This document shows, one piece after another, positions 30,652 to 39,253 of a stretch of DNA of 64,000 nt. The stretch lies in the NCBI RefSeq assembly GCF_030811215.1, contig NZ_JAUSQM010000001.1, positions 2,852,001-2,916,000 on the forward strand, in the 5' to 3' direction. Numbering within the stretch: the first letter of the stretch is position 1; every line of letters begins with the position of its first letter. The position numbers were made by a program, and so were the translations under genes. The notes beneath the pieces are model-generated. The model did no database searches and had not been told where the DNA came from. It saw nothing but the letters and a program-made list of their open reading frames with translations. The stretch is from Nocardioides massiliensis. Its GTDB lineage: Bacteria; Actinomycetota; Actinomycetes; Propionibacteriales; Nocardioidaceae.

Positions 30652-31875
30652 CTACTTGAGCTCGGCTGACGACAGTCCGAGCACGCGGCGGGCCACGATG
30701 AGCTGCTGGATCTGCTGGGTGCCCTCGAAGATGTCGAGGATCTTGGAGTCGCGGCTCCATTTCTCCAGCAGCTCGGCCTCGCTGTAGCCGACCGTGCCGC
30801 ACAGCTCGACGCAGCTGAGCGTGACGTCGGATCCGACCCGGCCGGCCTTCGCCTTGGCCATCGACGCCTCGAGCGAGTTGGGCTCGCGGTTGTCGGCCAT
30901 CCACGCCGCCTGCATCATCAGCAGCCGCGCGCCCTCCCAGTCCGACTCCAGCTGGAGCAGCTTGGCCGCGGCGGCGTGCTGCAGGTGGGCGGGGCGGTCG
31001 TAGTCTACGGCGACGCCGGCCTGCTCGAGCAGGTCCTTGGTCAGGTCCAGCGCCGCGCGGGCGCACCCGATGGCCATCGACGCGACCAGCGGGCGGGTGT
31101 TGTCGAAGGTCGCCATCGCGCCGGCGAAGCCCTGCTTGACGTCGATCTCCGGCGAGCCGAGCAGGTTCTCGGCCGGGACCCGGCAGTCGTCGAAGATGAT
31201 CACCGCGGTGTCGGACGCGCGGATGCCGAGCTTGTGCTCGAGCCTCTCGACCCGCATGCCCGGCGTGCCCTTCTCGACCACGAAGGACTTGATCGCTGCG
31301 CGACCGAGCGTCTTGTCGAGCGTCGCCCAGACGACCACGGCGTCGGCACGCTCGCCGGAGGTCACGAAGATCTTCTCGCCGTTGAGGACGTAGTGGTCGC
31401 CGTCCTTGACCGCGGTCGTCTTGATGTTGGCCGAGTCCGACCCGGTGCCGGGCTCGGTGATGGCCATCGCCGCCCACACGCCCTTGAACCGCTCCTGCTG
31501 CTCGGCGTCCGCGACCGAGGCGATCGCCGAGTTGCCCAGGCCCTGGCGGGGCATGGAGAGCAGCAGGCCGACGTCGCCCCAGCACATCTCGGCGATCGAC
31601 ATCACCGAGGCGAGGTTGGAGCCGTTCTTGACACCCTGGGCGGCCTCCTTCGCCGCCTCCGCCTCGTCGCGGCGTACGCCGGCGGCACCCGCGCCCTCCG
31701 ACGCGCCGGACTCGGAGAGCCCGTCGATCATCGCCGCGAGCATGTCGAGTTCCTTGGGGTACTCGTGCTCGGCGCGGTCGTAGTGGCGCGAGATCGGCCG
31801 CAGCATGTTCATCGCGACCTGGTGGGCCTGCTCGGTGAGGGCCCGGAACTTCTTGGGGTCTTCGAGATTGATCAT
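30652..31875 (-). CDS. Acyl-CoA dehydrogenase, catalytic partner
   Basis: FAD-dependent acyl-CoA dehydrogenase of 407 residues. FAD/substrate-binding segments AITEPGTGSDSANIKTTA and FVTSGERADAVVVWATLD are present, and the catalytic glutamate lies in ILDIFEGTQQIQQLIVARR. The gene lies 28 nt downstream of a second, divergent acyl-CoA dehydrogenase gene on the same strand. The two lengths (407 and 458) recall the mycobacterial FadE23/FadE24 pair, which is only an inference. Start ATG 31873-31875. Substrate probably a fatty or branched acyl-CoA. Confidence 0.9.
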   Translation of the reverse strand: MINLEDPKKFRALTEQAHQVAMNMLRPISRHYDRAEHEYPKELDMLAAMIDGLSESGASEGAGAAGVRRDEAEAAKEAAQGVKNGSNLASVMSIAEMCWGDVGLLLSMPRQGLGNSAIASVADAEQQERFKGVWAAMAITEPGTGSDSANIKTTAVKDGDHYVLNGEKIFVTSGERADAVVVWATLDKTLGRAAIKSFVVEKGTPGMRVERLEHKLGIRASDTAVIIFDDCRVPAENLLGSPEIDVKQGFAGAMATFDNTRPLVASMAIGCARAALDLTKDLLEQAGVAVDYDRPAHLQHAAAAKLLQLESDWEGARLLMMQAAWMADNREPNSLEASMAKAKAGRVGSDVTLSCVELCGTVGYSEAELLEKWSRDSKILDIFEGTQQIQQLIVARRVLGLSSAELK

Positions 31876-31903
31876 GGTGTCTCCTGGCTGGTGAGGGCGC
31901 GCC

Positions 31904-33280
31904 TCAGACCAGCACCGCTCCTTCCGCCAGTCCGATCGCCCGCAGGTCGCGGTACCACCGCTCCACCGGGTGCTCCTTCACGAACCCGTGGCCACCCAGC
32001 AGCTGGACGCCGTCGAGGCCGATCCGCATCCCGTGGTCGGCGCACGCCTTGCGTGCCAGGGCCACCTCGCGGGAGAAGTCCTTGCCCTGGGCGGCGCGGG
32101 CCGCGGCGCGGTAGGTCAGCAGCCGCATCGCCTGCAGCTCGATCGCGATGTTGGCGACCATGAAGGCCACCGACTGGCGGTGGGCGACGGGTTCGCCGAA
32201 CGCCTCCCGCTCCTTGACGTACGGCGTCACGTAGTCCAGCACCGCCTGCGCCGTACCGACCGCCAGGCCGCACCACGCCAGGCGGGACAACCGCACGCAC
32301 TCGGTGTAGGTCGAGCCGTCGGTGGCGCCCAGGACGTTGGCCGCGGGCACCCGGACGCCGTCGAGGTGCAGCTTGGTCAGCGCGCCGGCGCGCACGCCCA
32401 TCGACGGGTCCGCCTCGACGCGGACGCCCTCGGTGGCCGACTCCACGATCACCAGGACGGGCTTGCCGTCCAGCTGGGCGCCGACCACGAAGAGCTCCGC
32501 CTCCGCCCCGCGCGGGACCAGCGACTTCACGCCGTCGAGGACCAGCTCCTCGCCCTCGCGGCGCGCGGTCGTGGCCGGCGCCAGCGCGTCGAAGAGGACG
32601 GTGGGTTCGGCCAGCGCGAGAGCGGCGGCCGGCACCGACTGCTGCGCAGCCTCGCCGGTGAAGGCGGGCAGGTAGGTCTGTTGCTGCTGTTCGTCGCCCC
32701 ACAGCGACAGCGCGGTGGCGACCGCGCCGGGCGCGAGGGTCGCGACGCCGATCCCGAGGTCACCCTTGGCCAGCGCCTCGGCGACGAGGACGCCGGCCAT
32801 CGCCGAGCGCTCCTCGAAGATGCCGCCCAGCGACTCGGGGACGCCGAGCGTCGGGATACCGACCTCGAGGCTCGCCTCGAGCACCTCAGCGGGCGCGGCG
32901 CACGCCTCGTCGGCCTTGGCCGCGGCCGGGCGGATGAGCTCGGTCGCGAGCTCGGTGACCACGTCGACGAGCATCTGCTCGTCCTCGGTCGGGGTCAGGT
33001 CGAAGACGTGCTGCGGGTTCGCCGCCGGCACGCGTACGCCGCCCTTGCCCGCCGCTCCCCTCCGCGCGAAGCTGCGGCTCGCCGCACCCAGCGCCTTGAA
33101 GCCCCCGCGGGTGGTCGTGAAGACCGCTTGCTCGGTCTGCTTGCGCAACCCCAGCCGGTCGATCAACGGGCTCTGCGCGACGACGTTCAGCGCGGCGACG
33201 GCGAAGCCGATCGGATCGCGCGACTCCTTGGAGGACAGCCCGTGCTTGCCGCCGGGCCGGAGGCTCTTGGTCAACGACAT
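31904..33280 (-). CDS. Acyl-CoA dehydrogenase-like subunit ending right after the catalytic-Glu position
   Basis: A 458-residue acyl-CoA dehydrogenase with an N-terminal extension of about 80 residues (SLTKSLRPGGKHGLSSKESRDPIG). The usual acyl-CoA dehydrogenase helices and LGGHGFVKEHPVERWYRDLRAI are visible, but the chain stops at GLAEGAVLV, so the helix that normally follows the catalytic Glu motif (EGTxxI) is missing. It may therefore be a structural or FAD-binding subunit of a heteromer with the next gene. ATG 33278-33280 is 6 nt from TACATT (33287-33292), which overlaps a palindromic operator. Confidence 0.85.
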   Translation of the reverse strand: MSLTKSLRPGGKHGLSSKESRDPIGFAVAALNVVAQSPLIDRLGLRKQTEQAVFTTTRGGFKALGAASRSFARRGAAGKGGVRVPAANPQHVFDLTPTEDEQMLVDVVTELATELIRPAAAKADEACAAPAEVLEASLEVGIPTLGVPESLGGIFEERSAMAGVLVAEALAKGDLGIGVATLAPGAVATALSLWGDEQQQQTYLPAFTGEAAQQSVPAAALALAEPTVLFDALAPATTARREGEELVLDGVKSLVPRGAEAELFVVGAQLDGKPVLVIVESATEGVRVEADPSMGVRAGALTKLHLDGVRVPAANVLGATDGSTYTECVRLSRLAWCGLAVGTAQAVLDYVTPYVKEREAFGEPVAHRQSVAFMVANIAIELQAMRLLTYRAAARAAQGKDFSREVALARKACADHGMRIGLDGVQLLGGHGFVKEHPVERWYRDLRAIGLAEGAVLV

Positions 33281-33288
33281 GACGCAAA

Positions 33289-33305
33289 TGTAACTGCGAG
33301 TTACA
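33289..33305. promoter_or_regulatory. 17-bp palindromic operator before the acyl-CoA dehydrogenase pair
   Basis: TGTAACTGCGAGTTACA is a perfect 17-bp palindrome (7-bp arms, 3-bp centre). It overlaps the -10 hexamer TACATT of the leftward dehydrogenase gene and lies about 60 bp from the deformylase promoter. Size and symmetry fit a TetR-family repressor of fatty-acid catabolism; the regulator itself is not encoded beside it. Confidence 0.7.
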
Positions 33306-33377
33306 CCCACTGTCACGCATTCGTCCGCGTGGGTCAGGTCACGACGCGTCCGGCGCCGGGCTCTAGGCTCAGGAGCC

Positions 33378-33974
33378 ATGTCCCGCACTCCCCCTCGCGA
33401 CGCTCACGCTCCCTACGGTCCGCTGCCCGAGGGCGGCAGCGTCCGGCCCATCACCCGGTGGGGCACCGAGGTCATGCACCGGCCCAACCTGCCGGTCACG
33501 CGCTTCGACGACGAGCTGCATGCGCTGGTCGCCGACATGGTCGCCACGATGTATGCCGCCGACGGCGTCGGGCTCGCCGCGTGCCAGATCGGTGTGGACC
33601 TCGCGCTGTTCGTCTTCGACTGCCCCGATGAGGACGGTCGGCGCCATGTCGGCGTCGTCGCGAACCCGGTTCTGGAGCTGCCCGAGGGCCGCGAGCGTCG
33701 CCTTGCTGACGAGGACGAGGGCTGTCTGTCGTACCCCGGGGCGTACGCACCGTGTGCCCGGCCCGACTTCGCGATCGTGGAGGGCCAGGGGATCGACGGC
33801 TCCCCGGTGCGGTTCAGCGGCGACGGCCTGCTCGCACGCTGCCTACAGCACGAGACCGACCACACCCGGGGCATGGTCTTCGGTGACCGCCTCAACCGGC
33901 GTGACCGCAAGCGGCTCGACAAGCAGCACGCCGACGCGGCGGAGTCCTTCGCCCCGTCCTGGCCCGCCGAGTGA
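33378..33974 (+). CDS. def: Peptide deformylase
   Basis: Removes the formyl group from nascent N-terminal methionine; 198 residues. All three motifs are present: GVGLAACQIG, EGCLSYPG with the metal-binding cysteine, and QHETDHTRG with the two metal histidines and catalytic glutamate. C-terminal tail DRKRLDKQHADAAES is typical of longer actinobacterial forms. ATG 33378 lies 8 nt after TAGGCT (33364-33369), and an AGGAG is also present, so the start could be leadered or leaderless. Confidence 0.96.
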   Translation: MSRTPPRDAHAPYGPLPEGGSVRPITRWGTEVMHRPNLPVTRFDDELHALVADMVATMYAADGVGLAACQIGVDLALFVFDCPDEDGRRHVGVVANPVLELPEGRERRLADEDEGCLSYPGAYAPCARPDFAIVEGQGIDGSPVRFSGDGLLARCLQHETDHTRGMVFGDRLNRRDRKRLDKQHADAAESFAPSWPAE

Positions 33975-34022
33975 GCCCGTGCAGTCCAGTGCCGTCAGCC
34001 GGTGCCGTCAGCCGGCGCCCGG

Positions 34023-34829
34023 TCAGCCGCGCTGGGTGACGACGTAGCAGGCGATCGCCGCTGCGGCGCCGACGTTGAGCGAGTCCACGCCCGGCTGCAT
34101 CGGGATCACGGCGCGGTGCGCCGCCGTGGCCTGCCACCGCGGCGAGATCCCGTGGCCCTCCGTGCCGAGCACCAGGGCGACCCGGTCCAGGCCGGCCACA
34201 ACGTCCTCGAGGGGTACGGCGTCGTCGGCCAGGGTCAGCGCGACGGTGGTGAAGCCGCGCTGCTCGAGGTCGAGCAGGGCGTCGTACCACTCCGGCACCC
34301 GCGTCCACGGCACGGAGAACACCGCGCCCATCGCCACCTTGACCGCGCGGCGATAGAGCGGGTCCGCGCAGCGCGGTGACAGCAGGACGGCATCCACGCC
34401 GAGGGCAGCACAGGTGCGCAGGACCGCGCCGACGTTGGTGTGGTCGACGATGTCCTCGAGCACCACGACCGTGCGGGCACCGTCGAGCACCTCGTCGACG
34501 TCGGGCAGTGGCGTGCGGTGCATCGAGGCGAGCGCGCCACGGTGGACATGGAAGCCGGTGACCGCCTCGGCGAGCCGCTCGTCGACGACGAAGCACGGGG
34601 CGTCCGTGGCCTCGAGGACGTCGGCCAGCGAATCGAGCCAGCGCGGCGCCATGAGGAACGAGCGCACGGGGTGACCGGCCTGCACCGCACGACGGACGAC
34701 CTTCTCGCCCTCGGCGAGGAAGAGGCCGTGCTCGGCCTCGATGCTGCGGCGCAGGGTGACGTCGCGCAGGTCGCGGTAGTCGGCCAGGCGTTCGTCGGCG
34801 GCGTCGTGGATCTCGACCAGTCGCGCCAT
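34023..34829 (-). CDS. SpoU/TrmH-family RNA 2'-O-ribose methyltransferase
   Basis: A 268-residue SPOUT methyltransferase for rRNA or tRNA ribose. The N-terminal substrate-binding domain (RRSIEAEHGLFLAEGEKVVRRA) precedes the knotted catalytic domain with VVLEDIVDHTNVGAVLRTCAALGVDAVLLSP, VFSVPWTRVPEW, ALVLGTEGHGISPRW and MQPGVDSLNVGAAAAIACY, the three SpoU motifs. The target position is unknown. It starts two nt after the siroheme synthase stop, so is coupled to it. Confidence 0.92.
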   Translation of the reverse strand: MARLVEIHDAADERLADYRDLRDVTLRRSIEAEHGLFLAEGEKVVRRAVQAGHPVRSFLMAPRWLDSLADVLEATDAPCFVVDERLAEAVTGFHVHRGALASMHRTPLPDVDEVLDGARTVVVLEDIVDHTNVGAVLRTCAALGVDAVLLSPRCADPLYRRAVKVAMGAVFSVPWTRVPEWYDALLDLEQRGFTTVALTLADDAVPLEDVVAGLDRVALVLGTEGHGISPRWQATAAHRAVIPMQPGVDSLNVGAAAAIACYVVTQRG

Positions 34830-34831
34830 GA

Positions 34832-36091
34832 CTACCCCGTCCCGCCCGGACGGGCGAGACCGACGACGTCGCCGATCACGATGATCGCCGGTGGCTTGAC
34901 CTGCTCGGCCTCGATCGCCGCTCCGAGCCCGTCCAGGGTGGTGATGACCTCACGCTCGACGGCCATCGTCCCGTCGGAGATCACCGCGACCGGCGTCGTA
35001 CCCGCGCGCCCGTGCTCCACGAGCGCCTCGGCGATCGTCCCGGCGTTCTGAACGGCCATGAGCAGCACCAGGGTGCCGCGGGTGCGGGCGAGTGCCTCCC
35101 ACGCCACCAGGCTGTCGGGGTGTCCCGGGGGCAGGTGCCCGCTGACGACCGTGAACTCGTGGGTCATCCCGCGGTGGGTGAGCGGGATCCCGGCACGGCC
35201 GGGCACGGCGATCGCGCTCGAGAGGCCGGGGATCACCTCGACCGGGACCCCGGCTGCGGCGCAGGCTTCGATCTCCTCGAAGCCACGCCCGAAGACGAAG
35301 TTGTCACCGCCCTTGAGCCGGACCACGCGCTTGCCCGCGAGCGCCCGTTCGACCAGCACGCGGTTGATCTCCTCCTGCAGCGCGGACCTGCCACGCGGCA
35401 GCTTGGTGACGTCGACGAGCTCGACATCCGGTGCCAGCTCGCTGAGCAGCTCGCGCGGCGCGAGCCGGTCGGCGACGACGACGTCGGCCTCCGCGACCGC
35501 CCGCCGGGCAGCCAGGGTCACGAGCTCCGGGTCACCGGGTCCGCCACCGACGAGCGTGACGCACGCGGCCCGCGGCTCCGCGCGGACGTCGACCAAGCCG
35601 TCGCGCAGGGCGCCGAGCAGCTGGTCGCGGATCGCTGCCGAGCGCCGGGGCTCGCGGTTGCCGAGGACGGCGACCGTCATGCCGGCGTACCTCCCCGTCG
35701 CCGGTGTCCACGCGCTGGCTGCGAGCCCGTCGTCACTGCGCACGCAGAAGACCCGCCGCTCCTCGGCCGCCGCGCTGACCGCGCGGTTGACCTCGGCGTC
35801 GTCGGTCGCGGCGATGACATACCACGCGTCATCGAGGTCGCCGGCCTCGAACCCGCGCGGGGTCCAGGTGATCTCGCCACCGCCCGCGAGCCCCTCCAAC
35901 GCCGGGGTGACCTCCGGGGAGACGACGGTGACCAGGGCGCCGGCGGTCAGCAGCGTCGGGACGCGTCGCTGGGCGACGTGGCCGCCTCCGACCACGACGA
36001 CGCGACGTCCGCCCAAGCGAAGCCCCACCGGATAGATGGCAGGCTCGTCGTCGGTACGGCGGCGGGTGCCGACTCCTTCGCGTGTCTCCAT
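34832..36091 (-). CDS. Siroheme synthase fusion: CysG-type dehydrogenase plus uroporphyrinogen-III C-methyltransferase
   Basis: A 419-residue bifunctional enzyme. Residues about 15-165 form the NAD-binding precorrin-2 dehydrogenase/ferrochelatase part (RRVVVVGGGHVAQRRVPTLL and DDAEVNRAVSAAAEERRVFC). The rest is the SAM-dependent uroporphyrinogen-III methyltransferase with VTLVGGGPGDPELVTLAA, VRLKGGDNFVFGRG and GIPLTHRGMTHEFTVVSGH. It makes siroheme or vitamin B12 precursors. Start ATG 36089-36091 chosen because the dehydrogenase domain begins soon after; no clear ribosome site or -10. Confidence 0.92.
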   Translation of the reverse strand: METREGVGTRRRTDDEPAIYPVGLRLGGRRVVVVGGGHVAQRRVPTLLTAGALVTVVSPEVTPALEGLAGGGEITWTPRGFEAGDLDDAWYVIAATDDAEVNRAVSAAAEERRVFCVRSDDGLAASAWTPATGRYAGMTVAVLGNREPRRSAAIRDQLLGALRDGLVDVRAEPRAACVTLVGGGPGDPELVTLAARRAVAEADVVVADRLAPRELLSELAPDVELVDVTKLPRGRSALQEEINRVLVERALAGKRVVRLKGGDNFVFGRGFEEIEACAAAGVPVEVIPGLSSAIAVPGRAGIPLTHRGMTHEFTVVSGHLPPGHPDSLVAWEALARTRGTLVLLMAVQNAGTIAEALVEHGRAGTTPVAVISDGTMAVEREVITTLDGLGAAIEAEQVKPPAIIVIGDVVGLARPGGTG

Positions 36092-36119
36092 GCCGCCATT
36101 CTCGCGGCTCGGCGCACGG

Positions 36120-36782
36120 TCACCGGTCGGTGTCCGCCGCAGGGTGTGACCGGCTCGACACGGGTCGGGCCAGGACCACGGTGTTCGACCGGAACGCGCT
36201 GCCGTCCCAGTCCGCACAGGTCACCACCGCCAGGCGGTGCGGACCGGTCTGGCGGAACAGCCGCGCGGACCGCGAGGCGAGGACGTCCTTGCTGAGGGTC
36301 ATCACCTCGGTCACGGCGTAGGTGAGTTCTTCGCGGGCGGTCTGCACGGTGAGCACGTCACCGGGGCGGAGGACGTCCATCCGGTCGAGAGCTCCCCCGC
36401 CGCCACTGACCGCATGACCGGTGAGGAGCGCAGTGCCACGGAGGGCCCCGGCCGGGGCGCCGTCGCTCCACCAGCCGAGCCGGGCGGGGTCGACCGGCGG
36501 CAGCAGCGTGGATCCCCTGGCGCGGACAGGAACGACCCGTGCCCGGATGTCTGCGGCGGGCGCGGACACGATCCGCGGCGCACGCGGGGTCCACGTGCCT
36601 CTCGGTGGCGCGGGGGCGACAGCCTGGGTCTGCGTCCCGGCTGCCGGTGCGGCCGGGAGGAGCCCCGACGGCGCGAGATCGGCGCCGGTGGTCCACGCCC
36701 GCAGCCCCGCCGCGAGGAGCACGACGCCGACCAACCCCACCAGGGCTGTCGCGACGCGTGCGCCCCGCGGCGAGCGAGGCAC
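36120..36782 (-). CDS. Class F sortase
   Basis: A 220-residue sortase. N-terminal membrane anchor (RVATALVGLVGVVLLAAGLRAW) and a Pro/Ala linker precede the sortase barrel. The catalytic histidine is in ALLTGHAVSGGGGALDRM, the cysteine in LAVVTCADWDGSAF and the arginine in the following RSNTVVLARP. Class F enzymes are common in high-GC actinobacteria. GTG 36780-36782 starts one nt after the stop of the frameshifted secreted gene, so the pair forms an operon in which the secreted protein may be its intended client. Confidence 0.9.
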   Translation of the reverse strand: MPRSPRGARVATALVGLVGVVLLAAGLRAWTTGADLAPSGLLPAAPAAGTQTQAVAPAPPRGTWTPRAPRIVSAPAADIRARVVPVRARGSTLLPPVDPARLGWWSDGAPAGALRGTALLTGHAVSGGGGALDRMDVLRPGDVLTVQTAREELTYAVTEVMTLSKDVLASRSARLFRQTGPHRLAVVTCADWDGSAFRSNTVVLARPVSSRSHPAADTDR

Positions 36783-36783
36783 C

Positions 36784-37874
36784 TCAGTCCCCGACGGGGC
36801 CGCGTGCTCGGCGACGCAGGAGGACGGCCGCGGCGACCAGTCCGGCGCCGAGGATCATCGTTCGCAGGGGGGCCCAGGGAGCGTTCGTCCAGACGCCGCC
36901 GATGCCCGCGGCGATGCGGGAAGGAATGGATGCGGACGTCTCCACCGGCGCATCGCCGCTGCCGGCGGCCTCGCGGATCTCGCCCTCGACCCCGCCGTTG
37001 AGCTGCGGGTCGGACGACCAGTCCTGCACGCCGCCGCCGCCGACCGCGAGGGGGCCGGGCGTGGGGCGCTCGACCGGGGCGTCCTCGTCGACGGGCGTCG
37101 GGACCGGGTCGGTGCACGGGGCCACCCAGAACACCTTCGTCTTGGTGTCGTTGCCGTTGGAGCGCGGGGTGGAGACGGTCAGCTTGACGTGGTAGCCCTG
37201 CTTCGGGTGGGGAGCTCCGTCGAAGGAGAGACGGTAGGTCGCCACGGCGTCGAGGCCGTCGTTGCCGGCGCCACGACCGGGCGAGCCACCGACGAAGACC
37301 TGGCGGGGTCCGTCGACGCTGAGACCCACGTCGCGCGTGGGCGCGTGCATCGCGAAGGACACCGTGGAGATCACGTCCGCGCCCTCGTCGAACCCGTACC
37401 ACTCGACCTGGAAGGAGCACCCGGGATGCGGCGTGTTGTTGGGGATCTGGTCCATCTCCCCCAGCGGCGCGATCTTCACCGTCCCGTTGTTGCCGGGAGG
37501 CGATCCGGCGCGTCCGGTCCCGTTGACGCTGCCCGTCCGGTCTGCGCTCGCACCTGCGGCGGGCGTGTTGGCGCTGTTGCCCGGGCTAGGCTAGCGGGCT
37601 TGCCCGCGTCGGCGGGCTTGCCGGGGTTGGCGGGCGTGTTGGCGCTGTTGCCGGGGCTGGCCGGCTTGCCGGCTTCGGCCGGCTTGCCCGGGTCGGCGGG
37701 CTTGTTGCCCTGGGCACCCGGCTGCGCGCCGTCGGCGTGCGGTGGCCGGGGGACGTCGGTCGGCGGCGCAGCGACGGCGGCACCGACGGACCCCGCGCTC
37801 AGCACGACTGCGGCGAACGTAGCGACGAAAGGCCGGACGAGAGGTCGGCGTGAAGGGGCACTGGACAGGTGCAT
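36784..37874 (-). pseudogene. Secreted membrane-anchored protein, frameshifted by a 5-bp duplication
   Basis: Two open frames join into one 361-residue protein if five bases are removed. The first frame starts MHLSSAPSRRPLVRPF (ATG 37872-37874, GGGAG upstream), has a signal peptide ending at AVAAPPTD and a low-complexity linker of GKPA and PGNSANTP repeats. The second frame continues with PGNSANTPAAGASADRTG and a beta-rich domain (APLGEMDQIPNNTPHPGCSF, TYRLSF, KVFWVAPCTDP) with four spaced cysteines, then a C-terminal helix ILGAGLVAAAVLLRRRA. The junction contains GGCTAGGCTA (37584-37593), a 5-bp duplication, so the reading frame is lost. No LPXTG motif is seen. Confidence 0.82.
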
Positions 37875-38087
37875 GGGGGCTCCCGGGGATGGCCGCACGT
37901 CGGTGCGGCGCGGACTGGTGGGACGTGAGGTCCGCGATCCTCGGTTGTCCGGCACGGTCCTCCCCCCGTCCCGAACGCGCGCCCCTCCCGGCGCACGAGG
38001 GTGATTCCCCTGTGCCCGCATCCCAAACACGCGTGCGCGGCCCGGATTCCGGGCAGGGTGGCAGCGCTACCGAACCAAGGAGGAACG

Positions 38088-38609
38088 ATGAGCATCGAGC
38101 GTCCCGTCGCGCCCAACCCTTACGAGCTGCTGCCCGCTGTCCCGAGCTTCACGCTCACCAGCGAGGACGTCACCGATGGCCAGCCGCTGAAGCAGGACCA
38201 GGTCGCCGCGGGCGGCAACATCTCCCCGCAGCTGAGCTGGAGCGGTGCGCCGGAGGGGACGCAGAGCTTCGTCGTCACGTGCTTCGACCCCGACGCCCCC
38301 ACCCCGTCGGGCTTCTGGCACTGGGTCCTCGTCGACGTGCCGGCCGACGTCACCTCACTGGCGACCGGTGCTGCCGCCGGTGGGCTGCCCCGCGGGGCCT
38401 TCCACGTCCGCAACGACGGTGGTGAGGCCGGCTTCATGGGCGCTGCCCCGCCGGAGGGCGACCAGGTCCACCGCTACTACTTCGTCGTGCACGCGGTGAA
38501 GGAGCCCACCCTCGGGGTCGATGCCGCTGCCTCGCCCGCCGTCGTGTCGTTCAACCTGGCGTTCAAGACCCTCGGCCGCGCGATCATCCACGGCACCTAC
38601 CAGCACTGA
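38088..38609 (+). CDS. YbhB/YbcL family PEBP-like protein
   Basis: A 173-residue protein of the phosphatidylethanolamine-binding/Raf kinase inhibitor family. The ligand-binding signatures are [25 protein letters not shown] with the conserved Asp-Pro-Asp and His, and the later [18 protein letters not shown]. No signal peptide. AAGGAGGAACG is an excellent ribosome site. Bacterial members bind small ligands or inhibit proteases; function here unknown. Confidence 0.93.
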   Translation: MSIERPVAPNPYELLPAVPSFTLTSEDVTDGQPLKQDQVAAGGNISPQLSWSGAPEGTQSFVVTCFDPDAPTPSGFWHWVLVDVPADVTSLATGAAAGGLPRGAFHVRNDGGEAGFMGAAPPEGDQVHRYYFVVHAVKEPTLGVDAAASPAVVSFNLAFKTLGRAIIHGTYQH

Positions 38610-38626
38610 CCTGAGCTGGCGACGGC

Positions 38627-39127
38627 TCACCGTCCCCCGGCCAGGACGGCGTACTCCTGCGACTCCAGGAGCTCGCGCAGGATCGTCGCTGCGCCGGGGG
38701 CCAGGTCGAGGCGGCCCGCACGCACGGAGTCGGGGTCGACGAACACGATCTGCCGTCCCTCCCCGAGGACGACGTCGACGTCGGTCGCGGTCGTCGTGCC
38801 GACCCACACCTGCCACCGGTCGGTGAGCGCGGGGTCCCCCTTCGGGGCGTGCACGAGCTCGACCTCGCGCCACAGCCGCAGATCGGGTACGACGTCCGCG
38901 TCCAGCCCGGTCTCCTCGCGCAGCTCGCGCCATACGGCTTCGGTCCAGTCCTCGCCGGGATCCACGTGCCCACCCACGAGGCCCCACTGCAGCGGCGCGA
39001 CGGGTGCGTGCTCGTCGCGCTCCTGCAGCAGCAGGTAGCCACGCGCATCGACGAGCACCGCGGTGGCCAGCCGGCACTGCGTCCGCGCGCACTGGGCAGC
39101 GCTCACGCCGGCCTCGGAGGAGTTCAT
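38627..39127 (-). CDS. Nudix hydrolase
   Basis: A 166-residue nucleoside diphosphate-X pyrophosphohydrolase. The Nudix box is in GGHVDPGEDWTEAVWREL with REETGL following: all key Glu and Gly residues match GX5EX7REUXEEXGU. A preceding AVLVDARGYLLLQERD strand is normal. Substrate unknown. ATG 39125-39127 (MNSSEAG) is 7 nt from TAGTCT (39135-39140), a leaderless start; longer in-frame starts are less likely. Confidence 0.92.
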   Translation of the reverse strand: MNSSEAGVSAAQCARTQCRLATAVLVDARGYLLLQERDEHAPVAPLQWGLVGGHVDPGEDWTEAVWRELREETGLDADVVPDLRLWREVELVHAPKGDPALTDRWQVWVGTTTATDVDVVLGEGRQIVFVDPDSVRAGRLDLAPGAATILRELLESQEYAVLAGGR

Positions 39128-39253
39128 GACGACGAGACTAGGGCGCCGCGTCGACGACGAGCCGGGACGAGATCTCGTCCTCGAGGAGGAGGGCACGGCG
39201 CTGCCGCGCCACTACGGTGCCAAGCAGAACCTGTCACTCCCCTGGAGGTCTGC

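Noticed and set aside
36784-36900. LPXTG sorting signal in the sortase partner
   Set aside because: The C-terminal region has SIPSR and a hydrophobic helix, but no convincing pentapeptide.
37476-37584. Functional C-terminus of the upstream secreted frame (ending ATTGR)
   Set aside because: It reads Arg/Pro-rich low-complexity sequence after the 5-bp duplication and is out of phase with the conserved domain; the downstream frame is the real continuation.
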